Below, piece by piece: positions 1 to 8,821 of a stretch of 64,000 nt of DNA. How positions within the stretch are numbered: the first letter of the stretch is position 1; every line of letters starts with the position of its first letter. Source of the stretch: SpSt-398 sp041752235 (lineage in GTDB: Bacteria; Bacteroidota; Bacteroidia; Chitinophagales; Chitinophagaceae); assembly GCA_041752235.1 (NCBI GenBank), contig JBGSHM010000006.1, forward strand, positions 163,427-227,426, given 5' to 3'. The translations under genes were made by a program, and so were the position numbers. Below the pieces are notes generated by a model. It searched no databases, was not told the DNA's origin, and saw only the letters and a program-made list of their open reading frames with translations.

Positions 1-46
1 CGTGTCTGTAATAAAAAGACTAATTTCCCCTCCCAAAAACTACACT

Positions 47-937
47 ATGCAATTTGAATGGGAAGGGGTTTTCCCGGCGCTCATCACGCCTTTTACTTCA
101 ACCGATGAACTTGACCTCGAACTTTATGATAAAAGCCTGAAAGCACAGGAGGAGGCCGGTGTCCACGGCATTATCCTCGGGGGATCCCTGGGAGAAGCCA
201 GTACGCTGACCACACCGGAGAAGGAAATATTGGTTAAAAGGGCTCAGGACAAGCTTGGTGGCCGCCTCCCTGTCATATTGAATATAGTGGAGAGTTCCAC
301 CCGCGAAGCAGTGCGCCAGGCGGAATTAGGCCTTCAATGGGGTGTGGATGGATTTATGCTCCTGCCACCGATGCGCTATAAGAGTGACGACCGCGAGACC
401 GTGACCTATTTCAAGACCGTAGCCTCGGTTTCTTCCCTTCCTGTTATGATCTATAATAATCCGGTGGATTATAAGATCGAAGTGACCCTTGATATGTTTG
501 CCGAATTGGCTGAACTTCCCCAGATCAACGCGATAAAGGAAAGTACCCGGGATGTAACGAATGTAACCAGGTTGATCAACCGCTTTGGAGAACGATATAA
601 AATACTTTGCGGTGTGGATACTCTGGCCGTGGAGGAACTTGCCCTGGGTGCGCATGGTTGGGTCGCCGGATTGGTGGGAGCCTTTCCCAAAGAAACGGTG
701 GACCTCTTCCACCTAGTCAAACAAGGAAAACTGGATGAAGCCCGGAAGCTTTACCGATGGTTTATGCCCCTTCTTGAGTTGGATATACATCCCAAATTGG
801 TTCAATACATCAAATTGGCCGCTTCACATACCGGAATCGGAAGCGAGTATGTTCGTGCTCCCCGCTTGATGCTTGTTGGTGACGAAAGAAAAAGGGTGGA
901 AGCGGTGATACAGGAAGCCCTGACCAATAGATTGTGA
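47..937 (+). CDS. Dihydrodipicolinate synthase / N-acetylneuraminate lyase family protein, probable 1-pyrroline-4-hydroxy-2-carboxylate deaminase
   Basis: Class I aldolase-type TIM barrel of 296 residues, the usual family length. The family hallmarks are visible: GGSLGE near residues 45-50, the catalytic tyrosine in YNNP (Y136) and the Schiff-base lysine in AIKES (K164). I chose the ATG at 47; an upstream GTG at position 2 would add 15 residues that do not resemble the family. The family includes lyases and deaminases that cannot be told apart by motif alone. The neighbours (semialdehyde dehydrogenase, hydroxyproline epimerase, D-amino-acid dehydrogenase) point to the deaminase step of trans-4-hydroxyproline breakdown, which gives alpha-ketoglutarate semialdehyde. 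The barrel fold is certain; the substrate is inferred from context. Confidence 0.85.
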   Translation: MQFEWEGVFPALITPFTSTDELDLELYDKSLKAQEEAGVHGIILGGSLGEASTLTTPEKEILVKRAQDKLGGRLPVILNIVESSTREAVRQAELGLQWGVDGFMLLPPMRYKSDDRETVTYFKTVASVSSLPVMIYNNPVDYKIEVTLDMFAELAELPQINAIKESTRDVTNVTRLINRFGERYKILCGVDTLAVEELALGAHGWVAGLVGAFPKETVDLFHLVKQGKLDEARKLYRWFMPLLELDIHPKLVQYIKLAASHTGIGSEYVRAPRLMLVGDERKRVEAVIQEALTNRL

Positions 938-946
938 TATTTAAGT

Positions 947-989
947 TTCCCGCAGCGTTCGCAGCGCTACTTTGCGAACGCTGCGGGAA
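947..989. repeat. Perfect 17-bp inverted repeat (CGCAGCGTTCGC-type palindrome)
   Basis: Arms at 947-963 and 973-989 are perfect complements (TTCCCGCAGCGTTCGCA) around a 9-nt loop. It starts 9 bp after the stop of the aldolase-family gene and is not followed by a T-run, so it does not look like a classical intrinsic terminator. A diverged relative lies at 2507-2553 on the other side of the aldehyde dehydrogenase gene. Confidence 0.9.
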
Positions 990-1013
990 GCCTTATCTCG
1001 AAAAATAGTCGGC

Positions 1014-2498
1014 ATGACATATAAGGACGCAACGATCAAAGAAATAGACAATGCCTTGCAACTTGCATGGGAGGCATTTCTGCTTTACCGGCAACAAAGC
1101 CTGGCTAAACGAGCAGAATTCATGCGCACCATCGCTAATGAGATCGAAGCCTGTGGTGATCCGTTGATCCAAACCGCGATGCGCGAAACGCATTTGCCCG
1201 AAGCCCGCCTGCGTTCGGAAAGGACAAGGACAATTTTTCAATTAAACAGTTATGCCAATGCCTGCGAAAAAGGGGATTGGCTGGAGATACGGATCGATAC
1301 GGCACTACTGGAGCGTAATCCTCCCCGGCCTGATATTCGGAAGATGCTGGTAGCATTAGGTCCCGTGGTGGTCTTTGGTTCCTCCAATTTTCCATTTGCC
1401 TATTCCACGGCGGGGGGAGATACGGCAGCCGCCTTTGCCGCGGGTTGCCCGGTAATAGTAAAAGCACATCCTGCCCATCCTGAAACCTCTGAAATGGTTG
1501 CTGGGGCGATTCATACCGCGATCAAAAAAATGGGATTCCCGCAAGGATTGTTTACCCACCTGCATGGCGCTTCCTTTGAAGTGGGAAAGGCCCTGGTGAC
1601 ACATCCATTGACCAAGGCTGTTGGGTTTACGGGTTCATTTTCCGGAGGTAAACAATTATTTGATTGGGGACAGCAACGAAAGGAACCGATCCCCGTGTTT
1701 GCCGAAATGGGGAGTGTGAACCCGGTATTTTTATTGCCTCATAAACTGGAGAAGGATGCTTTTGCCATTGCGGAACAATATGCCGGTTCGATAACGCTGG
1801 GCGCAGGGCAGTTTTGTACCAACCCCGGGCTTATCATCGGTATCGAGAGCGACGGGCTGCAACGGTTTATTCATGATCTGGGAAAAAAGATCCAACAAAT
1901 TGCGCCTGCACCCATGCTACACCCTGGCATTGTCAGCGCATACAAAGAGAAAAAAGGAAATGCTCTTTTGCAGGAAGGGGTTCATCTGGTAGCCGAATCT
2001 GAAACGATAGTAAAAGAAGGAGAAGGCTTGCCCACGATCGCTACTGTAGAGGGCAAGACATTTTTAGAGAACCCCTTGCTTCACCAGGAAGTATTTGGCC
2101 CCTATTCACTCGTGATCCGTTGCAAGGATAGTCAGGAGATGTTATCCGTGGCAAGGCACCTGGAAGGCCAATTGACCAGCACCCTGATGGCGACAGAGGA
2201 GGATATCCTGGCACATGAACAACTGGTAAATGCTATACAACTCATTTGTGGAAGAATCATATTGAATGGAGTGCCTACAGGGGTGGAAGTATGCTGGGCC
2301 ATGCAACATGGAGGACTTTATCCCGCCACAACAGACAGCCGGTATACGGCCGTTGGGGCAGATGGGATCAAACGATTTGCAAGGCCGCAGTCCTTTCAAA
2401 ACTGGCCAGATCATTTACTGCCTGATGAACTTAAGAATAGTAATCCCCTGGGTATTTGGCGGATGGTGAATGAAGAATGGAATAACGGGGTTATTTGA
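1014..2498 (+). CDS. Aldehyde dehydrogenase, probable alpha-ketoglutarate semialdehyde dehydrogenase
   Basis: NAD(P)-dependent aldehyde dehydrogenase of 494 residues. The catalytic cysteine (C268 in GQFCTNPG) and general base glutamate (E231 in FAEMGS) are present. The stretch FGSSNFPFAYS followed by GGDTAAAFAAGCPV and KAHPAHP is typical of the alpha-ketoglutarate semialdehyde dehydrogenase branch used in pentose, glucarate and hydroxyproline breakdown. I chose the ATG at 1014; a TTG at 972 would start inside the palindrome. It would oxidise the product of the deaminase just upstream to alpha-ketoglutarate, feeding the TCA cycle. Substrate is inferred from subfamily resemblance and neighbours. 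Confidence 0.88.
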   Translation: MTYKDATIKEIDNALQLAWEAFLLYRQQSLAKRAEFMRTIANEIEACGDPLIQTAMRETHLPEARLRSERTRTIFQLNSYANACEKGDWLEIRIDTALLERNPPRPDIRKMLVALGPVVVFGSSNFPFAYSTAGGDTAAAFAAGCPVIVKAHPAHPETSEMVAGAIHTAIKKMGFPQGLFTHLHGASFEVGKALVTHPLTKAVGFTGSFSGGKQLFDWGQQRKEPIPVFAEMGSVNPVFLLPHKLEKDAFAIAEQYAGSITLGAGQFCTNPGLIIGIESDGLQRFIHDLGKKIQQIAPAPMLHPGIVSAYKEKKGNALLQEGVHLVAESETIVKEGEGLPTIATVEGKTFLENPLLHQEVFGPYSLVIRCKDSQEMLSVARHLEGQLTSTLMATEEDILAHEQLVNAIQLICGRIILNGVPTGVEVCWAMQHGGLYPATTDSRYTAVGADGIKRFARPQSFQNWPDHLLPDELKNSNPLGIWRMVNEEWNNGVI

Positions 2499-2506
2499 AT
2501 AGAATA

Positions 2507-2553
2507 TTTCTCGCAGCGTCCGCGGCGATAATCGTTGCGAACGCGGCGAGAAA
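2507..2553. repeat. Imperfect 17-bp inverted repeat, relative of the 947-989 palindrome
   Basis: Arms 2507-2523 and 2537-2553 pair with two mismatches. The sequence TCTCGCAGCGTCCGC is clearly related to the arm at 947-963 (CCCGCAGCGTTCGC). It fills the gap between the convergent stops of the aldehyde dehydrogenase (2498) and the membrane hydroxylase (2555). Confidence 0.8.
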
Positions 2554-2554
2554 C

Positions 2555-3823
2555 TTAATATTTAGGGGATAAAACATCTTCCCTTTTGTGAAGCCACACA
2601 AAGTAACTGGTAACAAAAGTAGCCACAACAAAATAGGCCAGCAGGAAATATTCAATCCCCGGAATGATCGTACCTGCTTTGAACCAATCTCCTTCCTGCA
2701 ACAAAATGATCATCCCCACCGTATTTTTTAATGTTTCAAAAATCAGGGCATAGGGGTTACGGTCCATCAATTCAGTATAGGCATAGACCATCAAAAAGAT
2801 AAATCCCCCGTAAATAAATATTTCCGGAGTGCCGATGTTTGCAATGTTTCCAAACAGGTAACTGATAAACAAAAGGGTCATGATAATTTGTACCCAGCTC
2901 CAGATATGCAGACCCTGAGAAGCCCGGGGATCATATTTTTCAAAATGGTACACATCTTCGATCTTGAGAACCGGGTATTTCTCGGCCACATCCGCAGGCC
3001 TCCAACCGGTGGGCATAAACCATATCCTGAATTTATCCCAAATATTATTGGTTCTCCAGGCATCTTTTACCAGGAGCCAGAAATGCTGGAAATTGATTCG
3101 GATCGGGTTCCAGGTGGCGGCAGGACGGGTAATGCCATATACCGGTGGTTTATCCGGCAACTCTTCCTGAAATGTGCCAAAGAGTTTATCCCAGAAAATA
3201 AATATCTGACCAAGATTTTTATCCAGGTATTCGGGATTGATGGCATGGTGCACCCGGTGATGAGATGGGGTCACAATGACCTTTTCAAGAATGCCCATTC
3301 GGTTAATGTGCCGGGTATGGTACCAGAACTGTGCAAAGAGGTGGAGGGGTGCTAATATGGCGATCACTTCAAGTGGAACACCCACCAAAGCGGCCGGAAG
3401 GAGCAGGAAAGTAAAGTATTCAAAGATGGAGGCGATACTTTGCCGAAGGGCACAAGCGAGGTTGAACTCTTCGCTGCTGTGGTGAATGATATGCCGGTTC
3501 CAGAAAAGGTTGACATGATGACTCCAGCGATGTACCCAATAGCCCTGGAAATCGATGACAACAAAGGCGACCACATAGGTCAACCAAGAAGCCTTGATGG
3601 TGAAAATAGCCAGATGATCGACCATCCAGCCATAACTCAAAATGCCGATGCTCAGGCCAAGTACATCCTTGGTGACATTGGTGATGCCAGAGCTCAGGCT
3701 GGAGATCATATCCATGTTTCGGACCGTATCATAGCCCTTGCGCCAGCCATACCATTTTTCAAATAATACCAGGATTAGAAAGGCAGGCATGGCAATAAGC
3801 AGTATGCGACCATAGGTTTCCAT
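2555..3823 (-). CDS. Sterol desaturase / fatty acid hydroxylase superfamily membrane protein (alkylglycerol monooxygenase-like)
   Basis: Polytopic membrane protein of 422 residues with the histidine boxes of the non-haem di-iron fatty acid hydroxylase superfamily: HRWSHH, then HIIHH, and later HHRVHH followed by NPEYLDKNLG. About 150 extra residues with several hydrophobic helices follow the catalytic domain, as in alkylglycerol monooxygenase-like members. I chose the ATG at 3823, which opens directly into the first membrane segment; an upstream start at 3871 would read into the intergenic repeat. It would hydroxylate a lipid C-H bond with O2 in the membrane. The lipid is unknown. It lies opposed inside an otherwise plus-strand hydroxyproline cluster, with which it has no obvious link. 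Confidence 0.82.
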   Translation of the reverse strand: METYGRILLIAMPAFLILVLFEKWYGWRKGYDTVRNMDMISSLSSGITNVTKDVLGLSIGILSYGWMVDHLAIFTIKASWLTYVVAFVVIDFQGYWVHRWSHHVNLFWNRHIIHHSSEEFNLACALRQSIASIFEYFTFLLLPAALVGVPLEVIAILAPLHLFAQFWYHTRHINRMGILEKVIVTPSHHRVHHAINPEYLDKNLGQIFIFWDKLFGTFQEELPDKPPVYGITRPAATWNPIRINFQHFWLLVKDAWRTNNIWDKFRIWFMPTGWRPADVAEKYPVLKIEDVYHFEKYDPRASQGLHIWSWVQIIMTLLFISYLFGNIANIGTPEIFIYGGFIFLMVYAYTELMDRNPYALIFETLKNTVGMIILLQEGDWFKAGTIIPGIEYFLLAYFVVATFVTSYFVWLHKREDVLSPKY

Positions 3824-3863
3824 ATAAACAGCAATTCGTTTTTTATAATTCTTGCACGTACTT

Positions 3864-3938
3864 AACCGCAAAGACGCAAGGTCACAATGGTTCGCGAGGC
3901 TTTCTTTGCGATCTTCGCGTCATTCCGTCCTGGCGGTA
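3864..3938. repeat. Imperfect intergenic palindrome (AACCGCAAAGACGCA-type)
   Basis: The left side (AACCGCAAAGACGCAAGG) and right side (CCGTCCTGGCGGTAAAA) form an imperfect inverted repeat with smaller TTCGCG/CGCGAA-like pairs inside. The right arm shares CGTCCTGGCGGT with the element at 23525-23605. It lies in the divergent gap between the membrane hydroxylase and the hydroxyproline epimerase. Confidence 0.6.
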
Positions 3939-3974
3939 AAAACACCTCTTTTTCAAAAATACAAAACCACACAA

Positions 3975-3982
3975 TATCTTTA
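3975..3982 (+). promoter_or_regulatory. Possible -7 box (TATCTTTA) for the epimerase-oxidoreductase operon
   Basis: TATCTTTA differs from the Bacteroidota -7 consensus TAnnTTTG in the last base and ends 8 bp before the ATG at 3991. No convincing -33 element is seen. Confidence 0.35.
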
Positions 3983-3990
3983 TCCCTAAC

Positions 3991-5034
3991 ATGAGCCTGA
4001 TCAATTATAATCTTCCCGGGGCGCCATTTGGCGGAAAAGGGGGTGTTTTTCAATGTATTGATGCCCATACCTGTGGCAATCCGGTGCGATTGGTACAGTC
4101 CGGAGGGCCTGTTCTGGAAGGAAAAGATATGTCGGAAAAACGACAACATTTCCTTCGGGAGTTTGACTGGATCCGAAAAGGGTTGATGTTTGAACCCCGT
4201 GGCCATGATATGATGAGTGGGAGTATCCTTTACCCACCGCATGACCCGGCCAATGACCTGGCTGTTCTGTTTATTGAAACAAGTGGATGTCTTCCTATGT
4301 GCGGACACGGCACCATTGGCACCATTACGATCGCGGTGGAAAAGGGGCTGGTACATCCAAAGGTTCCCGGTCTGATCCGATTGGAAACGCCAGCCGGTTT
4401 GGTCGAAGTGCGCTATGTTATGGAAGGGGATAAATGCAAGTCGGTACGTTTGACCAATATCGCCTCCTATCTGGCAGCCGAAAATCGGGTAGCAACCTGT
4501 CCGGAGTTAGGGGAATTAAGAGTGGATGTGGCTTATGGAGGAAATTTTTATGCGATCGTTGATGTACAGGAAAACTTTCCCGGACTGGAGCATTTTCCGG
4601 CTGATAAACTAATTGCCTGGGCAAGGGAATTACGTAAGGATATTAATGCCCGCTATACATTTGTTCACCCCTTGAACCCAACAATTCAGGGTTGTTCGCA
4701 TATTCTCTGGACCGGGAAGGTAATTGACCCCCATGCCACGGCACGGAATGCAGTGTTTTATGGGGATAAGGCAATTGATCGGTCCCCTTGTGGTACGGGA
4801 ACCAGCGCCCGAATGGCACAATGGTATGCCAAAGGGAAATTGAAGAAAGGGGATCTGTTCATTCATGAAAGTATCATCGGTAGTCAATTCATAGGGCGTA
4901 TTGAGGAGGAAACAAGTGTTGATGGACGTCCCGCGATCAGACCTTCGGTTGAAGGATGGGCGCGGATCTATGGAGTCAATACCATTACCATTGATCCGGG
5001 GGATGATGTTTATGCGTATGGATTTCAGGTTTAA
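3991..5034 (+). CDS. Proline racemase family protein, probable 4-hydroxyproline 2-epimerase
   Basis: 347-residue member of the proline racemase/hydroxyproline epimerase family. Both catalytic cysteines are present: C104 in MCGHG and C267 in SPCGTGTSA. This argues against trans-3-hydroxyproline dehydratases, where the first cysteine is replaced. DAHTCGNPVR near residues 24-33 is also diagnostic. It would convert trans-4-hydroxy-L-proline to cis-4-hydroxy-D-proline in the cytoplasm. The next gene, 11 bp downstream, encodes a D-amino-acid dehydrogenase-like flavoprotein that would use this product, so hydroxyproline rather than proline is the likely substrate. Confidence 0.9.
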   Translation: MSLINYNLPGAPFGGKGGVFQCIDAHTCGNPVRLVQSGGPVLEGKDMSEKRQHFLREFDWIRKGLMFEPRGHDMMSGSILYPPHDPANDLAVLFIETSGCLPMCGHGTIGTITIAVEKGLVHPKVPGLIRLETPAGLVEVRYVMEGDKCKSVRLTNIASYLAAENRVATCPELGELRVDVAYGGNFYAIVDVQENFPGLEHFPADKLIAWARELRKDINARYTFVHPLNPTIQGCSHILWTGKVIDPHATARNAVFYGDKAIDRSPCGTGTSARMAQWYAKGKLKKGDLFIHESIIGSQFIGRIEEETSVDGRPAIRPSVEGWARIYGVNTITIDPGDDVYAYGFQV

Positions 5035-5045
5035 TAAATAAGGAA

Positions 5046-6299
5046 ATGAAATGTATCGTCATCGGCGGGGGCATTATCGGCCTGAGTTCCGCTTTGTATT
5101 TGAAGAGGTCAGGCTGGGAGGTTACTGTATTGGAGAAAGGAGATTTTGAGGACAATTGCTCCTATGGAAATTGTGGATATATCTGTCCCAGTCATTTTAT
5201 ACCATTGGCCACGCCCGGTATTGTCAAACAAGGGTTGAAATGGATGTGGAATGCCACCAGTCCTTTTTATGTGCAACCCCGCCTGGACCGGAACCTGATC
5301 GACTGGGGGTTAAAATTCATGCGTTCCGCCACCAGGGAACATGTTGACCGGGCGGCTGCTCCATTATGTGAAATATCCCTTCTTAGTCAGAAAGAATATG
5401 AAGGTTGGAATCGGGAAGGTTTGTTTTTTGCCTATGAACACAAGGGTTTGATTGAATTGTTTCAAACCGGGCCGGTGGCGGAACATGCCCGGCATGTGGT
5501 GGAAAAGGCCCATGCCCTGGGTTTGACCGATACCAGGCTATTGTCAAAAGAAGAAACCGAAGCCCTGGAGCCAGGGGTTCGCCTGGATGTATTGGGTTCG
5601 ATCTATTTTGGCTGTGATGCCCACTGTCACCCGAATACCTTGATGCAAAATTTACGAAAAATGCTTCTGGCCGAGGGGGTGCAACTTGAACCTCACCAGG
5701 AGGTAACCGGATTTGAGAAAGGAAAAGGGAGGATTCAAACGGTCCTGACAAATAAAGGTGCATTTTCAACCGACGCGGTGGTGCTGGCCACCGGCTCCTG
5801 GAGTCGCGAGGTCGCCAAGCGACTTGACCTGCGGTTGCCTCTGATGCCTGGCCGTGGATATTCCCTGACTCTTGAGGATTCGCCCTATAAGGTAAACTAT
5901 CCCTCCATATTGGTCGAAGGCCGGGCAGCCATTACACCGATGGATGGGAACAAGATCCGTTTTGGCGGTACGATGGAGATCACTTCCCATACCACTCCAC
6001 CGCGGATGAACCGCGTAGAAGGAATTTTGAATGCTGTCAAACGATATTACCCAGACTTTGTTATTCCCCTGCCTACACCAGACAAAATCTGGTATGGCTA
6101 CCGTCCATGTTCGGCTGATGGGCTGCCTTATATTGGCCGGGTTAAAAAATGGGATAACCTGGTCGTGGCCACCGGGCATGCGATGCTGGGGCTTAGCCTT
6201 GGTGCCGGAACTGGTAAACTGGTCAGTGAAATACTGAACGAGAAAACAACCTCTATCCCCCTGGATGCGTTTCAGGTAGAGCGATTCGGAGGCAATTGA
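5046..6299 (+). CDS. FAD-dependent oxidoreductase of the DadA/DAO family, probable D-hydroxyproline dehydrogenase
   Basis: 417-residue flavoprotein starting with a dinucleotide-binding fold (GGGIIGLSSALYLK, residues 7-20) and ending with the FAD-contacting GHAMLGLSLGAGTGKLV segment typical of D-amino-acid dehydrogenases. It starts 11 bp after the epimerase stop and is almost certainly co-transcribed. It would oxidise cis-4-hydroxy-D-proline to 1-pyrroline-4-hydroxy-2-carboxylate, the substrate of the deaminase-type aldolase at the window's start. The family call is firm; substrate is inferred from the cluster. Confidence 0.87.
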   Translation: MKCIVIGGGIIGLSSALYLKRSGWEVTVLEKGDFEDNCSYGNCGYICPSHFIPLATPGIVKQGLKWMWNATSPFYVQPRLDRNLIDWGLKFMRSATREHVDRAAAPLCEISLLSQKEYEGWNREGLFFAYEHKGLIELFQTGPVAEHARHVVEKAHALGLTDTRLLSKEETEALEPGVRLDVLGSIYFGCDAHCHPNTLMQNLRKMLLAEGVQLEPHQEVTGFEKGKGRIQTVLTNKGAFSTDAVVLATGSWSREVAKRLDLRLPLMPGRGYSLTLEDSPYKVNYPSILVEGRAAITPMDGNKIRFGGTMEITSHTTPPRMNRVEGILNAVKRYYPDFVIPLPTPDKIWYGYRPCSADGLPYIGRVKKWDNLVVATGHAMLGLSLGAGTGKLVSEILNEKTTSIPLDAFQVERFGGN

Positions 6300-6323
6300 T
6301 TAACTTTAAAAAAAACACTTGTC

Positions 6324-7154
6324 ATGAAAATAAAAATTTTAAGTTTCTGTCTCCTGGTACTGGGAATTTCGCTTTCCTCCCAGGCACAGCATAGCCTCTC
6401 CAAAAAATGGGAATCAGAAGCCCGGTTTAAAGTTCCTGAGTCCGTCTTTTTTGATAAAACAAACCAGGTCCTGTATGTTACCAATATCGACGGTACGGAT
6501 CCTTGGGCAAAGGATGGAGCAGGGTCATTGGGAAAGTTGGGTTTAGATGGTCATATCATTGCTGCAGAATGGATCGGCGGACTGAATGCCCCCAAAGGCA
6601 TGGCCATGTATGATGGCATGCTTTATATAGCTGATCTGGATCAAATCGTCATTGTGGATCCTTCTACCGGAATCGAGGTTTCGCGCATCACAATTGCCAC
6701 TGCCGATGGATTAAATGACGTTAGTATTGATGAACAGGGTGTCATTTTTGTGACGGATTCCAAAGGAGGTAAACTGTATCGTATTAAAAACGGAGCCCCT
6801 TCCGTTTTGCTCGATGGCCTTAAAGGCCCCAATGGGGTTTTGTGCCACAAGGGGCAGGTTTACCTGTTGAATGATGGCGGGTTATATAAGGTGGAAGGTG
6901 ATGAAGCGAAACTGATCGTGGATGGATTGGAAGGATTTACGGATGGAATAGAACCCGTCAAAGAGGGTGGGTTCATCGTTTCCTGTTGGGCAGGCGTGAT
7001 CTATTTTGTAGACCTGACCGGAAAAAAAGAGCTTTTAATCGATGGACGTCAAGGAAAGATCAATTCTGCTGATATCGGGTATGATCCCGAAAAAAGGATC
7101 GTTTATGTTCCCACTTTTTGGAAAAATTCCGTGGTAGCTTACGAACTAAAGTAA
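6324..7154 (+). CDS. Secreted SMP-30/gluconolactonase-like beta-propeller protein
   Basis: 276 residues with a clear signal peptide (SFCLLVLGISLSSQAQ). The mature part shows repeated beta-propeller phrases such as LNAPKGMAMYDGMLYIAD, GLNDVSIDEQGVIFVTDS and GPNGVLCHKGQVYLL, as in the SMP-30/gluconolactonase/LRE and strictosidine synthase-like families. It lies 24 bp downstream of the D-amino-acid dehydrogenase and may belong to the same operon. A lactonase or sugar-acid role is possible, but no substrate can be read from the sequence. Probably periplasmic. Confidence 0.75.
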   Translation: MKIKILSFCLLVLGISLSSQAQHSLSKKWESEARFKVPESVFFDKTNQVLYVTNIDGTDPWAKDGAGSLGKLGLDGHIIAAEWIGGLNAPKGMAMYDGMLYIADLDQIVIVDPSTGIEVSRITIATADGLNDVSIDEQGVIFVTDSKGGKLYRIKNGAPSVLLDGLKGPNGVLCHKGQVYLLNDGGLYKVEGDEAKLIVDGLEGFTDGIEPVKEGGFIVSCWAGVIYFVDLTGKKELLIDGRQGKINSADIGYDPEKRIVYVPTFWKNSVVAYELK

Positions 7155-7189
7155 CAAATCTATAACGCAGGAATTGATAATTTCACCAC

Positions 7190-8788
7190 ATGGAATTTTT
7201 GTCCCAACGAATCCCTTACCGCGAAACAAAGCAGTTTTCCAGGATCGTGCTGGATCATATAGACCAGGCTGCTCCGCTTCGTCCTTTTTATGCCCATGCT
7301 GTTTCCAGAGCGGGATTTGAAGCGGCCATCAAGGCCCGTCAATCTTTCCAAACAGACCGGGAAACCCTGTATTCTCATTTACAGAAACAATATAAAGGTT
7401 TGGTTCTTCCTGAAATATTGAAAAAAAACCTAGATGACCTTCGTTCAGAGATAACGTTTACAATTACAACCGCGCATCAACCTAACCTTTTCACCGGCCC
7501 TCTCTATGTCATTTACAAGATCCTGCATGCGATCCAATTAGCCAGGCATCTTTCCGAGCAATTCCCAGATAAGAAATTTGTTCCGGTATATTATATGGGT
7601 TCCGAGGATGCAGACCTGGACGAACTGGGGCATTTGTTTTTAAATGGGGAGCGATTGGATTGGGATACAACCCAATCGGGTGCGGTAGGGAGAATGAAAG
7701 TCGATAAAGGATTGTTGAAATTGATCGATCAGATCGCCGGGCAGGAAGGGGTGCAACCATTTGGGAAAGAGATCGTCGATATCCTGAAAGAATGTTTTAA
7801 ACAGGATGTTTCCATTCAACAGGGTACTTTTCATTTGCTCCATCAGTTGTTTAGTGAGTGGGGTCTGGTGGTTTTGATCGCCGACGCGCCTGCACTCAAG
7901 AAAAAAATGATCCCGGTTTTTCAGGAGGACCTATTGGAACAAACCCCTTCACAAATAGTAGAGCAAACCTCTGCCCAATTAGGAAAGGAATATAAAGTGC
8001 AGGCCAGTCCCCGGGCCATTAACCTCTTCTATATGGTGGATGGGATCCGCAACCGGATCGAGTCAACCGTCGATGGTTTTCAGGTGGTGGATACGGAAAT
8101 TCAGTTTACAAAAGAGGATCTTTTTAAAGAATTAGATCAACACCCGGAGCGGTTTAGTCCCAATGTTATTCTCCGTGGATTATATCAGGAGACCATTCTG
8201 CCCAATATCGCCTTTATTGGAGGGGGAGGGGAGTTGGCCTATTGGCTTCAGCTAAAACAACTGTTCACGCATTATAAAGTGCCTTACCCGGTGTTGGTCT
8301 TGCGTAATTCCTTTTTGGTGGTTGAAAAGCCATGGATGGAAAAAATTGGTAAAACCGGTTTTGACCTTGTTGATTTTTTTCATCCCCTTCGTGAATTGAT
8401 GGATCAGTTTGTAAGCCGGGAATCAAAAAATGTCATTCGGTTAAATGGTACCTTAACCGATACCGAAGCCATTTTTGACCGGATCAAATCACAGGCAGGT
8501 GCTGTTGACCCCACACTGGCTAACCATACCGAAGCCCTCAAGGTGCAGGCGGTTAAAAAGCTAAAGGAACTCGAAAAGAAAATGTTACGTGCGGAGAAAC
8601 GGAAATTTGCCGATCAGCAAAGGCAATTGGCGCATATCAAAGACCGATTATTTCCCGGAGAAGGTTTGCAGGAACGCGTGGACAATTTTATACCGTATTA
8701 TGCCAAGTGGGGGAGAGGTTTTCTGGAGCACTTACTGGTTCATTCTCTTTCTATGGAACAGGAGTTCACCCTACTTAAAGAAAGGTAA
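7190..8788 (+). CDS. bshC: BshC, bacillithiol biosynthesis cysteine-adding enzyme
   Basis: 532 residues, matching the family length. Diagnostic phrases are TTAHQPNLFTGPLYVIYK near residue 95 and YYMGSEDADLDELGH near residue 130. A long charged coiled region before the C-terminus (KKLKELEKKMLRAEKRK) is also typical. BshC joins cysteine to glucosaminyl-malate, the last step of bacillithiol synthesis. The window also carries bshB1 (38965) and a BstA/YfiT-like transferase (27261); bshA is not in the window. It begins 35 bp after the beta-propeller gene. Confidence 0.95.
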   Translation: MEFLSQRIPYRETKQFSRIVLDHIDQAAPLRPFYAHAVSRAGFEAAIKARQSFQTDRETLYSHLQKQYKGLVLPEILKKNLDDLRSEITFTITTAHQPNLFTGPLYVIYKILHAIQLARHLSEQFPDKKFVPVYYMGSEDADLDELGHLFLNGERLDWDTTQSGAVGRMKVDKGLLKLIDQIAGQEGVQPFGKEIVDILKECFKQDVSIQQGTFHLLHQLFSEWGLVVLIADAPALKKKMIPVFQEDLLEQTPSQIVEQTSAQLGKEYKVQASPRAINLFYMVDGIRNRIESTVDGFQVVDTEIQFTKEDLFKELDQHPERFSPNVILRGLYQETILPNIAFIGGGGELAYWLQLKQLFTHYKVPYPVLVLRNSFLVVEKPWMEKIGKTGFDLVDFFHPLRELMDQFVSRESKNVIRLNGTLTDTEAIFDRIKSQAGAVDPTLANHTEALKVQAVKKLKELEKKMLRAEKRKFADQQRQLAHIKDRLFPGEGLQERVDNFIPYYAKWGRGFLEHLLVHSLSMEQEFTLLKER

Positions 8789-8821
8789 AGAGCTGCTATT
8801 CATTTTACATGGGCAAATCCA

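Noticed and set aside
947..989. Intrinsic terminator
   Set aside because: The stem is perfect but no T-run follows on either strand, and a related copy lies nearby; a repeat element is the better reading.
3991..5034. trans-3-hydroxyproline dehydratase
   Set aside because: Both catalytic cysteines (C104 and C267) are present; the dehydratases lack the first one.
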